From the NCBI GenBank assembly GCA_949987565.1, contig OX465113.1, positions 9,751,942-9,815,941 on the forward strand: 64,000 bases of DNA. Reading direction: 5' to 3'. A model generated the notes under the pieces. It searched no databases, was not told the DNA's origin, and saw only the letters and a program-made list of their open reading frames with translations. The position numbers were made by a program, and so were the translations under genes. Each line of letters starts with the position of its first letter. The stretch's first letter is position 1. Source of the stretch: Luidia sarsii (Eukaryota; Echinodermata; Asteroidea; Paxillosida; Luidiidae). Shown piece after piece: positions 1 through 11,000 of this stretch.

Positions 1-36
1 CATGATTGCCTGCTAAACAAACAAAAATGACAGGCA

Positions 37-112
37 TCCCGGGCGGGATTCGGACCCGATACTCCTGCTTCCTAACGCAGACGTCTTAACAACTATAGAC
101 CATTGAGCAGGC
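37..112 (-). repeat. tRNA-derived SINE head
   Basis: Read on the minus strand, this stretch has an A-box-like block (TGGTCTATAGTTG) followed about 40 bp later by a B-box/T-arm-like block (GGGTCCGAATCCC). No matching acceptor stem closes the fold, so it is better read as a SINE derived from a tRNA than as a working tRNA gene. A different tRNA-like head occurs at 43255-43331. Confidence 0.5.
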
Positions 113-301
113 CGAAAAAACCCTTAATATTATATATCTACGATGAAAAGCCTAGCTTGCAACACGGCCACTACCGTAACTCACCCCCGACCCCCCCCCC
201 CAAAAAAAAAAAAAATAACAAAATAACAAAATAACAAAATAGCTTTCAGAATCAGAATCTTTCACAATAGGCCTACAGAATACAAAATGAACGGCGGTGA
301 A

Positions 302-393
302 CCCGCCGAGATCCAATGACCCCCGGCTATGGCAGCCCACGGAAGGCCGGGTCCCAGACCCATTAAAAAAAAAACGAAGCTAGCATTTCTTTT
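302..393. repeat. Dispersed repeat with internal A-tract, copy 1
   Basis: A 90-bp block with CCCGCCGAGATC, GGCTATGGCAGCCCACGG and GGCCGGGTCCCAGACCC followed by an A-tract and CGAAGCTAGCATTTCTTTT. The same block recurs at 3483-3577 in the same orientation with few differences. The A-run suggests the tail of a non-LTR retroelement or SINE, but no coding part is visible. Confidence 0.7.
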
Positions 394-429
394 GAATCGG
401 TAAGCAGTTTGCAACTGTAATTGTGTTAA

Positions 430-1033
430 GCCGTGTTCGCACTGGGCTTTTTTTTATCGAGACCGTGCACTATGGGCAGCATTCCAATGGGTCAATCCAC
501 CGGCGTCCGCACTTGGATTATCGACGTGAGTAGATAATCGCAACGTTAACGACGGGTAAAACCGACGGACTAAATAGTACAATCGCAGGAGACGTTGCGT
601 CCTCACTGGACTTTTCGGCCGTTTTCATAATGAAGGCTTTGGCTCGGGCTCATTCTTCGTCTCCGTCTGACAAAACCTGAAAATCCAGGTTGTGGTTTAT
701 TTCCGAATTTGAAGGTTTGTTAGCTTGACAGGTACAGGGTACAAACGCTGGTTTCTAGATGCCTGTGATATTATTCAGGTTTTGTCAGACGGAGACGAAG
801 CCTGAGCCCGAGCCTAAGCCTTCATTTCGAAAACGGCCTTCGACTCGGGTAAAACCGACCGGCTGGTCAATCTAAACCGCGCACAAGTCGCGGTCGGTTA
901 AATCACCCATTCCAGGCGGGTAAGTTACCTGGGAGGAAAACCTCCTGGGCTGTCCGCACTGGTCTTAAAAATGGTCAAGTTACCCATTTGCTTGGTTAGT
1001 TCCCCCCCAAGAAAAGTCTAGTGCGGACAGGGC
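430..1033. mobile_element. TTAA-flanked MITE, about 604 bp
   Basis: Both ends are bounded by TTAA (426-429 and 1034-1037). Just inside lie terminal inverted repeats of roughly 25 bp: left GCCGTGTTCGCACTGGGCTT, right the complement of AGTCTAGTGCGGACAGGGC. Diverged internal copies of the end motif (GTCCGCACT or CTCACTGGACTTTT) occur near 507, 600 and 952. TTAA duplication is the hallmark of piggyBac-type transposition. No transposase is encoded, so it would be non-autonomous. A second foldback is nested inside at 617-838. Confidence 0.6.
617..838. mobile_element. Foldback element nested in the TTAA MITE
   Basis: The two arms (about 617-684 and 774-838) are imperfect inverted repeats containing GAAGGCTTTGGCTCGGGCTC and TCTCCGTCTGACAAAACCTG, with a 90-bp spacer. 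One arm plus spacer of the same family is present alone at 10615-10735 in CARM1 intron 10, so it is a dispersed family and not only a local palindrome. Confidence 0.6.
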
Positions 1034-1037
1034 TTAA

Positions 1038-2770
1038 CTCTCTACCTAGCAAAGACAGGGACAAAGGGAGAGGGCGACAGGAGGTGGTAGACTTCTAAAG
1101 CGCACCCAAGATGTGCAGACACAGCGATGCAGTAAAACCGGTATTTTTCTCAATAAAGTACACGGAAGTGTAAGCACACACTTAAAAATTCCATTACGCA
1201 TAAGGCAAAGTATATGTTCCCATAATGTTCATAACCGCTGGCTCGATCGAGTTTAACCCAAAAAATATCAGCCGAGCTCTTTTTTCGTTCATCGTTTTTA
1301 ATTCTATAGTGGGACAAAATCGGCATAATATTGTGCCAAGAAGTTGAAACTGAAGACCAAACCCCACTTCACTTTACAAACACAACCTGTTAACTTAAAT
1401 ACATTACAGCTACACAACAAAATGCACCGTCGTTCAGCTTGCGCCAAACTCTCTCCTCTCAAATTCGATTAATACCGCTGTAAATTCCTAACCAATGCGA
1501 GAAAAATAAAAAATTAAATAAAGCTTAATCCTAATACATCCCTCTGAAGGAAAGTGTTGAGGCAATCTTGCGAGTTTTACATTTTAATATATATAAAAAA
1601 AATTAGTCTGTAACCATGTGAATACAACTTGGGTGTGCTTTTTCGTTTCTTTCTGTGATTATTTTATCCTTTCAGATGAATCACGGTCATCAACATGTCT
1701 TCAATTCCCCGAAACTCCACGAAAGCAACTTTAAACATGACCGATTTATTCATGGCTTAGCTCAATGTGAGCGCACCAGTTGTGAACAAATCCCTGCAAG
1801 ACATACAATATTATAGCAATAAAAAAAACCACCCCAAAAATATTGCATTTAATGTATAGTGTACGCCATAGAGCCTACAGAAGTGGCTCGTCTATATTTC
1901 CATACACCAAGTGAGTAACTCATTTGATATTGTGGCATAAAACGACTACCGTAGATGGAACGCCTTTACATCCGAAATGTCTATGACAACAAACAAATCT
2001 ACACTACTGGATCATTTCTGCACTAAAAAAAAATGGACTTGAAGGTTCACCATACAAACAACAATGGAATATTTACAAGATCGTTATGCACATGTATTCT
2101 ATTTTTAGCTTTGAATAAATAAGGGGGAGGCAAAAGGACGCCGTTTCTCTTATCTGACATTTCTCTGATTCATAGTCCAGTGGTTGAGATTCAACTGGGG
2201 AGTCAGTGCTGTAAAACCACACAAGGTTTTTCCCCCCCGAGTTGAATCGTGCAGATTGTGGGTTTCTGTCTAGTGTTAAATGCGTAGTGACTTGACAATG
2301 TTAAGAATAACGACGAGAGCCTACGGTATCGAGGCTGGTATAGTCGAGCGAGTTCAGTGGCAGATGGAACATTACACTGAAATGAAGGGAGTTTTACCTC
2401 CTCAATCTGAAACGGGGTTTGACACGAAGAGTGCGGTTCTTCAAAGATCACCCCGCTCAGAACAGAGTGCTTTGGCTGTATACAAATACATTGGCTACGG
2501 CTTCCACTTACGCACGGGTCAATGGTAGCTGCTGGCTAGCGGTCGCAGCCACTTCCCATGTGTGCGCTTTATCCGGCCGTAGCCAAGACAGTCGGCAAGT
2601 CTCTGATTTGCGACGTGAGGCAGAGCACCTCCAAATTTCATACTGGACAGTCTCTAAAACGGACTGAAATGCTGGAGCAGAGGCCGAGGCCTGAGCCGAG
2701 AATTAAGGAGGCGGAAAACAAATCAGCGAAACGAGACCCTTTCAGTGTCAGAGATAAATCAAAATTATAA
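1038..2770. other. No recognisable gene
   Basis: AT-rich DNA downstream of CARM1. Short overlapping open frames at 2203-2770 exist on both strands, but they have no splice context, no recognisable motif and no codon pattern that favours one frame. Part may be CARM1 3' untranslated sequence; no poly(A) site could be fixed with confidence. Confidence 0.5.
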
Positions 2771-2880
2771 AGCTCAAAAGTTAGAAGGCCGGACATTTCG
2801 ATCTTAGCAGGACCTTTCTCAAAGGCTTTTTAGAAAGGTCCTGCTAGGATCAAAACCTCAGGCCCTCTAACTTATGAGAT
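2771..2880. mobile_element. Hairpin element FB-1, both arms
   Basis: Left arm GGCCGGACATTTCGATCTTAG plus GCAGGACCTTTCTCAAAGG, right arm its complement. This is the first of about 22 recognisable copies of one family in the window (consensus core: GGTCCTGCTAGGATCGAAAC). Typical flank downstream: AGTCAGTGAGCAGTTTGCAAC, here with a single intervening difference. Confidence 0.75.
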
Positions 2881-3059
2881 GTATGTATTTCCGGACATAC
2901 ATTTTTTAGTCAGTGAGCAGTTTGCAACAGTTTTTTTTTATTTACTTCTAGATATAAAGGATGGTTAAAATCTTCACAACATACTCATTACACAGCACGT
3001 GGCAATTCGACATGCCGTGCCACAGACACGCCGCACACAACTGGACCAGTCAACGCCAG

Positions 3060-3380
3060 TCCTGAGAGATATCACCGCGATGGGGTGGATTCCACAAAGC
3101 CTCACGATGCTAAAGCCATCGTAAGTTGTGACAACGGTATGCTCTCAGAGCATCATCCAATGTCAATTTAGCCCAGTGACCAGCGAGGTGGATTTCACAA
3201 AGTCGTTGTAACTCAACTTACGATGGACAACCCATCGTAAGCTGTAAATTCTGACACGCATCATAACTGAACTTATGATGGATAATCCATTGTAAGTTGC
3301 GACACACCGTAATGGTTTCTGAGCATTGCTCCTTGATCGCAAGTTACGATGGGTTTTGTGGCATCGACCCGCAGTGACTC
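3060..3380. repeat. Dispersed repeat with internal ACTTACGATGG inversions
   Basis: Contains several short inverted copies of CTTACGATGG/CCATCGTAAG and ends in a block (TGAGCATTGCTC ... AAGTTACGATG ... GGCATC ... AGTGACT) that reappears at 40480-40569. No coding signal. Confidence 0.5.
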
Positions 3381-3482
3381 AAAAAAGGACGTGCACGTAC
3401 GTGCGCACTGCAGACTGATCCGAGTCAGCCTCCATGGGGGCTGCCATGCTCCGGGGGCCATAGGGCACACCCCACCCCTGAG

Positions 3483-3577
3483 ACCCGCCGAGATCAAATG
3501 GCCCCCGGCTATGGCAGCCCACGGAAGGCCGGGTCCCAGACCCATTAAAAAAAAAAAACGAAGCTAGCATTTCTTTT
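3483..3577. repeat. Dispersed repeat with internal A-tract, copy 2
   Basis: Near-identical to 302-393, including the sequence after the A-tract (CGAAGCTAGCATTTC). Confidence 0.7.
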
Positions 3578-3579
3578 TT

Positions 3580-4205
3580 CTTCTTCAAGATGTAATCTAT
3601 GTATAAGGGGGTCAATCAAGTTCCATTTTATTTACAGAAGACAAATTTCATTAAACGGCAAACGGGGGAAGACCCTTCAGAGCCTGCTTCCGAAATTCAG
3701 CAAAAAAGAAGAAGAAGTTTCAGGCGAAGAGGGAGAGAGGGACCAGTTCTTGAATCCAATGACATGGTTCAAATATACATTACATCGCTTAAAATGGTTG
3801 ATTCCTTCCATCAGCGTGTCAACCTTCTAAATTTTGTTGACCGGAAGAAGCCACTCCATCTACAATCTAATTTGTTTATACGTTGGCCTGAGTGGATCCC
3901 GACCCTATTAGATACACCTTCTATTCTGGCCAACGGAGGGAAAGAGGGGGGGGGGGGGGAAGCAACCTAAAGAATTGCCAAACTCCTGTGAATGTCCTCG
4001 TCTCATAGACAGTGGGTCTCCCGAGATATTTCGCTTTACAGAGTGAAAGCTAAGCAGAGAGAGTTACAATGCGCGTTGAGGAGGAACTGTGGCCTGTGTT
4101 CCGTTGGGAGTACGCGGAGGGAGGCGGGGGGTGGGGGGGGGGGGGGCTAGAAGAAAATGGGACCTGGAGCTAAGATGGGGGAAGGGAGGGGGTTAGCCCT
4201 GCTCA
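3580..4205. other. No recognisable gene; G-rich tracts
   Basis: A 123-codon plus-strand frame spans 3599-3970 but has no recognised domain and ends in a low-complexity Gly/Glu run made by a G-tract. G-runs at 3940-3960 and 4120-4147 could form quadruplexes. Likely CARM1 3' flank or 3' UTR. Confidence 0.4.
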
Positions 4206-4690
4206 CCAGGTCCAAGAGTCAAGGCCAAGAGCCATGAACAAGAGCCAAGGCCATTAACCAAGAGCCATAGCCAAGAGCCATAGCCAAGAGCCATAGCCAG
4301 GAGCCAGCAACCAAGGCCAAGAGTGATGGCCAAAGACCGCAGGCCAAGTGCCAATGGTCATGAGAAAAAAAGGCCAAGAGGGAAGGCCAATAACCAAAAG
4401 CCAATGGCCAAGAGCCTATGCCATTAGCCAATGGCCAGGAACCAAGGCCATGAACCAATGGCCAAGAGTCGTGGCCAAAGGCCACTGGCCAAGAACCACA
4501 AGCCAAGAGCCAAGGCCAATATTAAAGCAAAAAGCCTATGCCATGAGCCAATGGCCAAGAACCAAGGCCCAGAACCAAAGGCCAAGAGTCATGGCCAAAA
4601 GTCATGGCCAAAGACCACAGGCCAAGAACTACAGGCCAAGAGCCAAGGCCACAGCCAATGGCCATACACCGAAGGCCAAGGAGGAGGGGG
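4206..4690. repeat. Degenerate CCAAGAGCC minisatellite
   Basis: Degenerate tandem copies of a 6-13 bp motif (GGCCAAGAGCCA, AATGGCCAAGAACC). It begins within about 10-20 bases of the CARM1 stop codon on its 3' side, so if transcribed it forms the start of the CARM1 3' UTR. Open frames read through it are products of periodicity. Confidence 0.85.
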
Positions 4691-4698
4691 GGGGAAGG

Positions 4699-4979
4699 CT
4701 AGCCTTGCACGCCGGGCTGGCCCTGCAGGATGACGGCCCCCGGCTGGAGACTGAGCTGGTCGGTGGCGCCCACGATGGAGAACTGGGTGGGGGAGACCAC
4801 GGGGAAGTTGCCGCTGCTGGTGTTGCTGGTGTAGCTGGGGTGGCCGTTCTGCATGTAGGGGTGGCCGGTGTTGCCGTTGCTCATCATGGTGCCCACCGAG
4901 GAGGGCACCGAGAAGGTCTGCTGTCGCTGGGTGGCACCGCCGGGCAGGATACCGGTGTGGCTGATGGGCTCCGCGTTAG
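4699..4979 (-). CDS. CARM1: CARM1 exon 13, terminal coding exon
   Basis: Follows an acceptor TGCAG; the first two bases complete the Ala codon of LIPLA. Encodes residues 518-610 of the Ser/Thr/Gly/Gln-rich transactivation tail ([20 protein letters not shown]) and stops at TAG (4699-4701). Confidence 0.93.
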
Positions 4980-7900
4980 CTGCACCGAAGACAAACAAAT
5001 CAATGCAACAAAGTTATTAGCAAAGCTGCCAACCTATATATTTAGATTTTAAATATATATTTAAAAGTCGTTATTATAATGAAATCTCTATCTTTTTAAA
5101 GATTTATTATTTATTTCGGTAATTGGTATATTTGGCATATTTGTAATTCTTTTTCCGTATACATGTATAATTTATTTTATATTTTTTGTTTTCTGTCATC
5201 TAATTAGTTTGGAGAGCCCCCTGACAGAAACTAGTTTCTTTTGGGCAATCCTACGGGAGTTAATTGGATCTTGTTTCCGTTTTTGTTGCTGTTGTTGTTA
5301 GTCATTGTATTTGTTTGTTTGTTTGTGAAAATGATGGTGTAATCCCATTCAGTGACACCGCCTCTCTGTTGACCCGTGGAACTAAAAATGTACGAGACAC
5401 TTTAAGACCACTTGCCGTGTTCTTTGCTATATTCCATAGGGGTTAGTCTGTTTAACCATAAAGCAAGAACCTTGCAATATGCGTGGACTAGGATTGGCTA
5501 ATATAGCAGGCCATAAGATCGGAAGGTGCTCTCATGGAAGGAGACTAGGGACGCTTCGCAGCTCCCATGGTGTCGCAATAACATATTTTCATGCCATCTG
5601 GGCAATCATCAGTTGCGGTGGTGATCTTGGCAGATCAGTGTGTCTCATGGTTGGGGTGCCATATAGGGGTAGGTTTGAGTGACCGGGTTGGTTATTCTTG
5701 GGTGATTTGTTCCTCGAGTAAGGAGAGCAGAGTGTCCAGGGTTTCATCTGGTTCCTAAACGAAGCCAGAATCTTCTGGGACGGGGGTTTCTCTTGGGCTT
5801 GGGAAGTTTTGCCCGTACGATCATTTCCCGTAAGATTTTGGCTTTTTTGTAAGCAATGAGGGGTGGTTTTGGGAAGATGTTGACTGCTCGTCTCAAATCA
5901 CGGTGGTTAATTGCCGGATTATAGGTGGTGCTAAACACCAGGGGTTGTTCCATTGTTCGGGTGTTGGGTTGCGGTTTGTGAACCAGGTTGAGCAAGATTT
6001 CACACTGAGCAAAATTTCACATTGAGCCAGATTTCGCACTGAGCAAGATTTCACATTGAGCCAGATTTCACACTGAGCAAGATTTCACACTGAGCCAGAT
6101 TTCACACTGAGCAAGATTTCACACTGAGCCAGATTTCACACTGAGCAAGATTTCACATTGAGCCAGATTTCACACTGAGCCAGATTTCGCACTGAGCCAG
6201 ATTTCGCACTGAGCAAGATTTCACATTGAGCCAGATTTCACACTGAGCCAGATTTCACACTGAGCCAGATTTCGCACTGAGCCAGATTTCGCACTGAGCA
6301 AGATTTCACATTGAGCCAGATTTCACACCGAGCCAGATTTCGCACTGAGCCAGATTTCGCACTGAGCCAGATTTACCATTGAGCCAGATTTCACATTGAG
6401 CCAGATTTCACACTGAGCCAGATTTTGCACCGAGCCAGATTTCACACTGAACCAGATTTCACACCGAGCCAGATTTCACACTGAGCCAGATTTCGCACTG
6501 AGCCAGATTTCACACTGAGCCAGATTTCGCACCGAGCCAGATTTTGCACTGAGCCAGATTTCACAACCGCGCCAGATTTTGCACTGAGCCAGATTTCGCA
6601 CTGAGCCAGATTTCGCACTGAGCCAGATTTCGCACCGAGCAAGATTTCGCACCGAGTCAGATTTCGCACTGAGCCAGATTTCACACTGAGCCAGATTTCA
6701 CACTGTGCCAGATTTCACACTACGCCAGATTTCGCAACCACGCCAGATTTCGCACCGAGCCAGATTTCGCATTGAGCCAGATTTCGCACTGAGCCAGATT
6801 TTGCACTGAGCCAGATTTCACACTACGCCAGATTTCACACTACGCCAGATTTTGCACTGAGCCAGATTTCGCACCGAGCCAGATTTCGACGCCGGCTGTC
6901 TGCGGCAGCGACTCCCAGTACTTCTCCGAGGGCAAGGTCTCGTGGGTGCCGGTCGGCGGCTGGGGCTGCTGGCCCGTGTAGTGGAAGAAGGGGTTCTTCA
7001 GGTCCAGCCGGTTGTTGGAGCGGGCGCCGGTGCTGTCCGACTGCAGCTCGATGGTTTGAGTGACCGGGTTGGTTATTCTTGGGTGATTTGTTCCTCGAGA
7101 AAGGAGAGCAGAGTGTCCAGGGTTTCATCTGGTTCCTCAACGAAACCAGAATCTTCTCTCTTGGGCTTGGGAAGTTTTGCCCGTACGATCATTTCCCGTA
7201 AGTTTTTGGTTTTGGTTTTTTTTTGGGGGGGGGGGGGGTTGGGAAGATATCCCTGAGTTGTTCATTGCTTTGGATGAGGTGCCAATTCCTGTTGACTGCT
7301 CGTCTCAAATCACGGTGGTTAATTGCCGGATTATAGGTGGTGCTAAACACCAAGGGTTGTTCCATTGTTCAGGTGTTGGGTTGCGGTTTGTGAACCAGGT
7401 TGAGCCAGATTTCGCACCGAGCAAGATTTCGCACCGAGTCAGATTTCGCACTGAGCCAGATTTCACACTGAGCCAGATTTCACACTGTGCCAGATTTCAC
7501 ACTACGCCAGATTTTGCAACCGCGCCAGATTTCGCACCGAGCCAGATTTCGCACCGAGCCAGATTTCGCACCGAGCCAGATTTCGCACCAAGCCAGATTT
7601 TGCACTGAGCCAGATTTCACACTGTGCCAGATTTCACACTACGCCAGATTTCGCAACCGCGCCAAATTTCGCACCGAGCCAGATTTCGCAACCGCGCCAG
7701 ATTTCGCACCGAGCCAGATTTCGCACCGAGCCATATTTCGCACCGAGCCAGATTTTGCACTGAGCCAGATTTCGCACCGAGCAAGATTTCGCACCGAGTC
7801 AGATTTCGCAACCGCGCCAGATTTCGCACCGAGCCAGATTTCGCACCGAGCAAGATTTCGCACCGAGCAAGATTTTGCACTGAGCCAGATTTCGCACCGA

Positions 7901-8059
7901 GCAAGATTTCGCACCGAGTCAGATTTCGCACCGAGTCAGATTTCGCACTACCAGGTCAGGTGGAGTGTCCCGGAATGAGTCTGGAGATAGCCATGCTGTA
8001 GTCCTAACCTTGCTGGCGATACCCACCCAGCGGTATGAGGTTGAAGCTCTGGCCCATGC

Positions 8060-8091
<32 letters not shown>

Positions 8092-11000
8092 ACGGAGGCC
8101 ACCTGCATGCCGCTGCCGTCCGCCAGGCCGTTGACGCCGGCTGTCTGCGGCAGCGACTCCCAGTACTTCTCCGAGGGCGAGGTCTCGTGGGTGCCGGTCG
8201 GCGGCTGGGGCTGCTGGCCCGTGTAGTGGAAGAAGGGGTTCTTCAGGTCCAACCGGTTGTTGGAGCGGGCGCCGGTGCTGTCCGACTGCAGCTCGATGTC
8301 GATGTCGTAGCTTTGCCTGCGCGCCCGACCGAAAGAAGCGGAGGGTTGGGGGGAGAAAAAGAAGAAGAGAAAAAGGGTCTGAAGATAAAAGAGCTCAAGT
8401 AGTCGACCGCAGCAGTCGACTGAACGGGAACTTTCAAAAGTTAGTGGGCCTGACGTTTCGATTCTAGGACGACCTTACATCCTTGTAACTTTGCCTTTGA
8501 GAAAGGTCCTGCTAGGATGGAAACATCAGGCCCTCTAACTTTTGAGACTTATGCATTGCAGGTCATTTTGGTCGGTGAGCAGTTTGCAGCAGTTTTTTTG
8601 TATTTACTGAATGGGAACTTTTCAACATTGTTTTGAAAAATGGCAAGGAAAACTTTGACTGGACCAGGCATTGATCCCGAGACCTTTGGTTTTGCGTACA
8701 TCAGGCGTGCAACTCTTGAATTGTATAAAAAAAGAGGAAAATGTCCGAATGAAACTGCGAGCGCGAAGCACGAAGCCTGTACGGCGTGGGGTTTGGATTC
8801 TAGATGCTCTGTGGTGAATTCTGAGCAGTTTTGGACCACTTATGATTTTAAGCTGAGTGACAGATTTTAACCTTTTTCAAGGCATACACCCAGAAAATTG
8901 AATTTTTGTTTACCAAAATGAAAAGTAAACATCAAAGTTTTTAACCTGATCTCAGCATGTGTTCTAAATAATATTTAGGGGAGAAGAAATGTCCTTTTTT
9001 TTTTTACGGCCGAATTTTTAAAAATGCAGAAATCCGCGGATCTCAAGAAAAGTTGCATGCCTGGTACATATACCAGCGCTCCCACCATCTGAGCTATCCA
9101 GCCCTTAGATGTTGGCCTTCCCTGATAGTCAACTAGTCTATGCCGGATGGGGGCTCCAGTCAAAAGGAATTCAACCATTAACTGCTGTATATCTCCAGGG
9201 ATCACATCCCCGCTTCATTCAGATGCAAACAACCAATTGTTGTAAACCTGGCTACAGCAGCTCGGGAATCGCACAAAGTGGATGCAGCTTTTTAAATTTT
9301 AGTCAAACAGAGGAAAAACTGACTGGGTACGTTTGAAAATTTTAGAAATAAAAAAAAAAATTAAATGCAATTTTTTTTTTCAAGATTCAATTGCAAATTC
9401 TTAGCAATTTGAGTGAAACCGATCCACATTGCAGTTTCCTGTTACCTTTTGTTGGCGATGAGTACAACTTTGCCCGTCATGGTTTGGCCCTGTTTGATGT
9501 AGATTGGAGCCCTCAGTAGACAACGCACCTGCAAAATCAAGTAAAACGAGGACCTGCCAGCGGATGCTAAATAAAAGGCCAAAGCATTCAACACGAAGGC
9601 CAAAATAATCCTCCATCGCGGCCCAAAAAAAAGGATTCCAGGAAAAGGGCCACAGCGTTCAATAATGGCCGACTCGTAGAATTTCTGCAGCTTGGTTAGG
9701 CCATGTGGCTCGGCAAGGCAGTCTGGCAGCTTGCTGATGTGGATGGGATGCCCAGAGGGATGTCGTCGATCTGTGGCCCGACCAAAGATGCGTTGTGTGG
9801 ACAACGTCCCAGAACGGTCAGGGTGTGGATAACAACGTACTGAAAGAAGAGGCACTGGAAACGGCGGGCAGTGGTGGGAGCAGCGCCAGTGATTCAAGCA
9901 GTGCATAATTTGAGAAGGAGACCACTGGGAAAATGCCTTAAAGCCCCTACACAACATTGGTCGAGGTCAAAGAATAGCATCCATACGTTGTCTGATCCAA
10001 CATACGCATGAAATAGCACACCTGTGAACATTTCTGCGAAAATGCAGCATTCAACGCCGTACTGTTCCAAAAAATAGTTAAGATCTCGGTCAGACGTAGA
10101 ATTTCTTTTACTCATTTCTCCCAAAATACAACATTTTAGGCAGAAATATTTCAGTGCGAGGTTTCTACTATAACCATCTTCAAACTGTATAAGTTTCATG
10201 TCAATCTGTGAACATTTCTCTTTACATTTCATCTTACCAATGTTGTGTAGGGGCTTAAATACCTTAAGTCTTAAGACTACGGTAATGATAAAACGATCAA
10301 ATTACACATTGAATTTTTATCATCATTATTTTCAGATAAAAAATTTAGGGTCGCAGGCTAGAAATAGGGTCGGTCAGGTAACTGGAAGCAGAACTCTTTT
10401 TTTCTTTTGGTCTTTTGATTGATTCACAGAAAGAAAAACAAACTTCGAAAGACTTGACGAGCAACAGCAAGTGTTCTGAACAGTAGGAACAGCCAGATAT
10501 TTTTCTCCAAATGGCCAACAATGAAGGCCATCGCATTCCAAACAGTGGCCATTTCAAAGAATTCTTAAAAAAAAAAAAAAAAAATTAAATAAGTGGTTTC
10601 ACAGGCTGTTCTCGAAATGAAGGCTTACCGTAGGCTCGGGCTCAGGCTCCGTCTCCGTCTGACAAAACCTGATAATCCAGGTTGTGGTTTGTTTCCTAAT
10701 TTGAAGGTTTGCTGGCTTGATAGGTACAGGGTAATTTTCAAGAAACTGGGGCCAAAACGCTTGTTAATTAGACGAGACTTACCTGATACCAATGAGTCAG
10801 AGGCTCTGTAGGGGCCGTGGAAAGCCACACTGTTTGCCTGATGACCCAAAAAAAAATAAGGAAAAAAAATGACATAATGCAGATGATGTAAAAAATGTCA
10901 TGGACAAAAAAGAAGGCTCTGATAAATTCTGGTTACACTTCCTCCTCGATAGAGAATGACCACAATGCAAAGCTCGACAATTTGGAGGGCCTGACATTTC

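Larger units (their letters stand above)
4980..8026 (-). other. CARM1 intron 12, with duplicated segments
   Basis: Holds AT-rich DNA (5000-5670), then two tandem copies of a segment made of a shared 100-bp leader (5671-5775 and 7055-7160: GAGTGACCGGGTTGG ... CCAGGGTTTCATCTGG) followed by a 17-bp minisatellite. The first copy ends in a fragment of exon 12 (6891-7053). Confidence 0.85.

Noticed and set aside
3599..3970. 123-codon frame downstream of CARM1
   Set aside because: No homology could be recognised, it ends in a G-tract, and it begins directly after a dispersed repeat.
6442..7931. Long frames on both strands through the 17-bp arrays (repeated R-N-L-A-R-C-E-I-W and [11 protein letters not shown] type peptides)
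   Set aside because: They exist only because a 17-bp repeat without stops is open in several frames. There is no start/splice context or codon bias, and the frames overlap on both strands.
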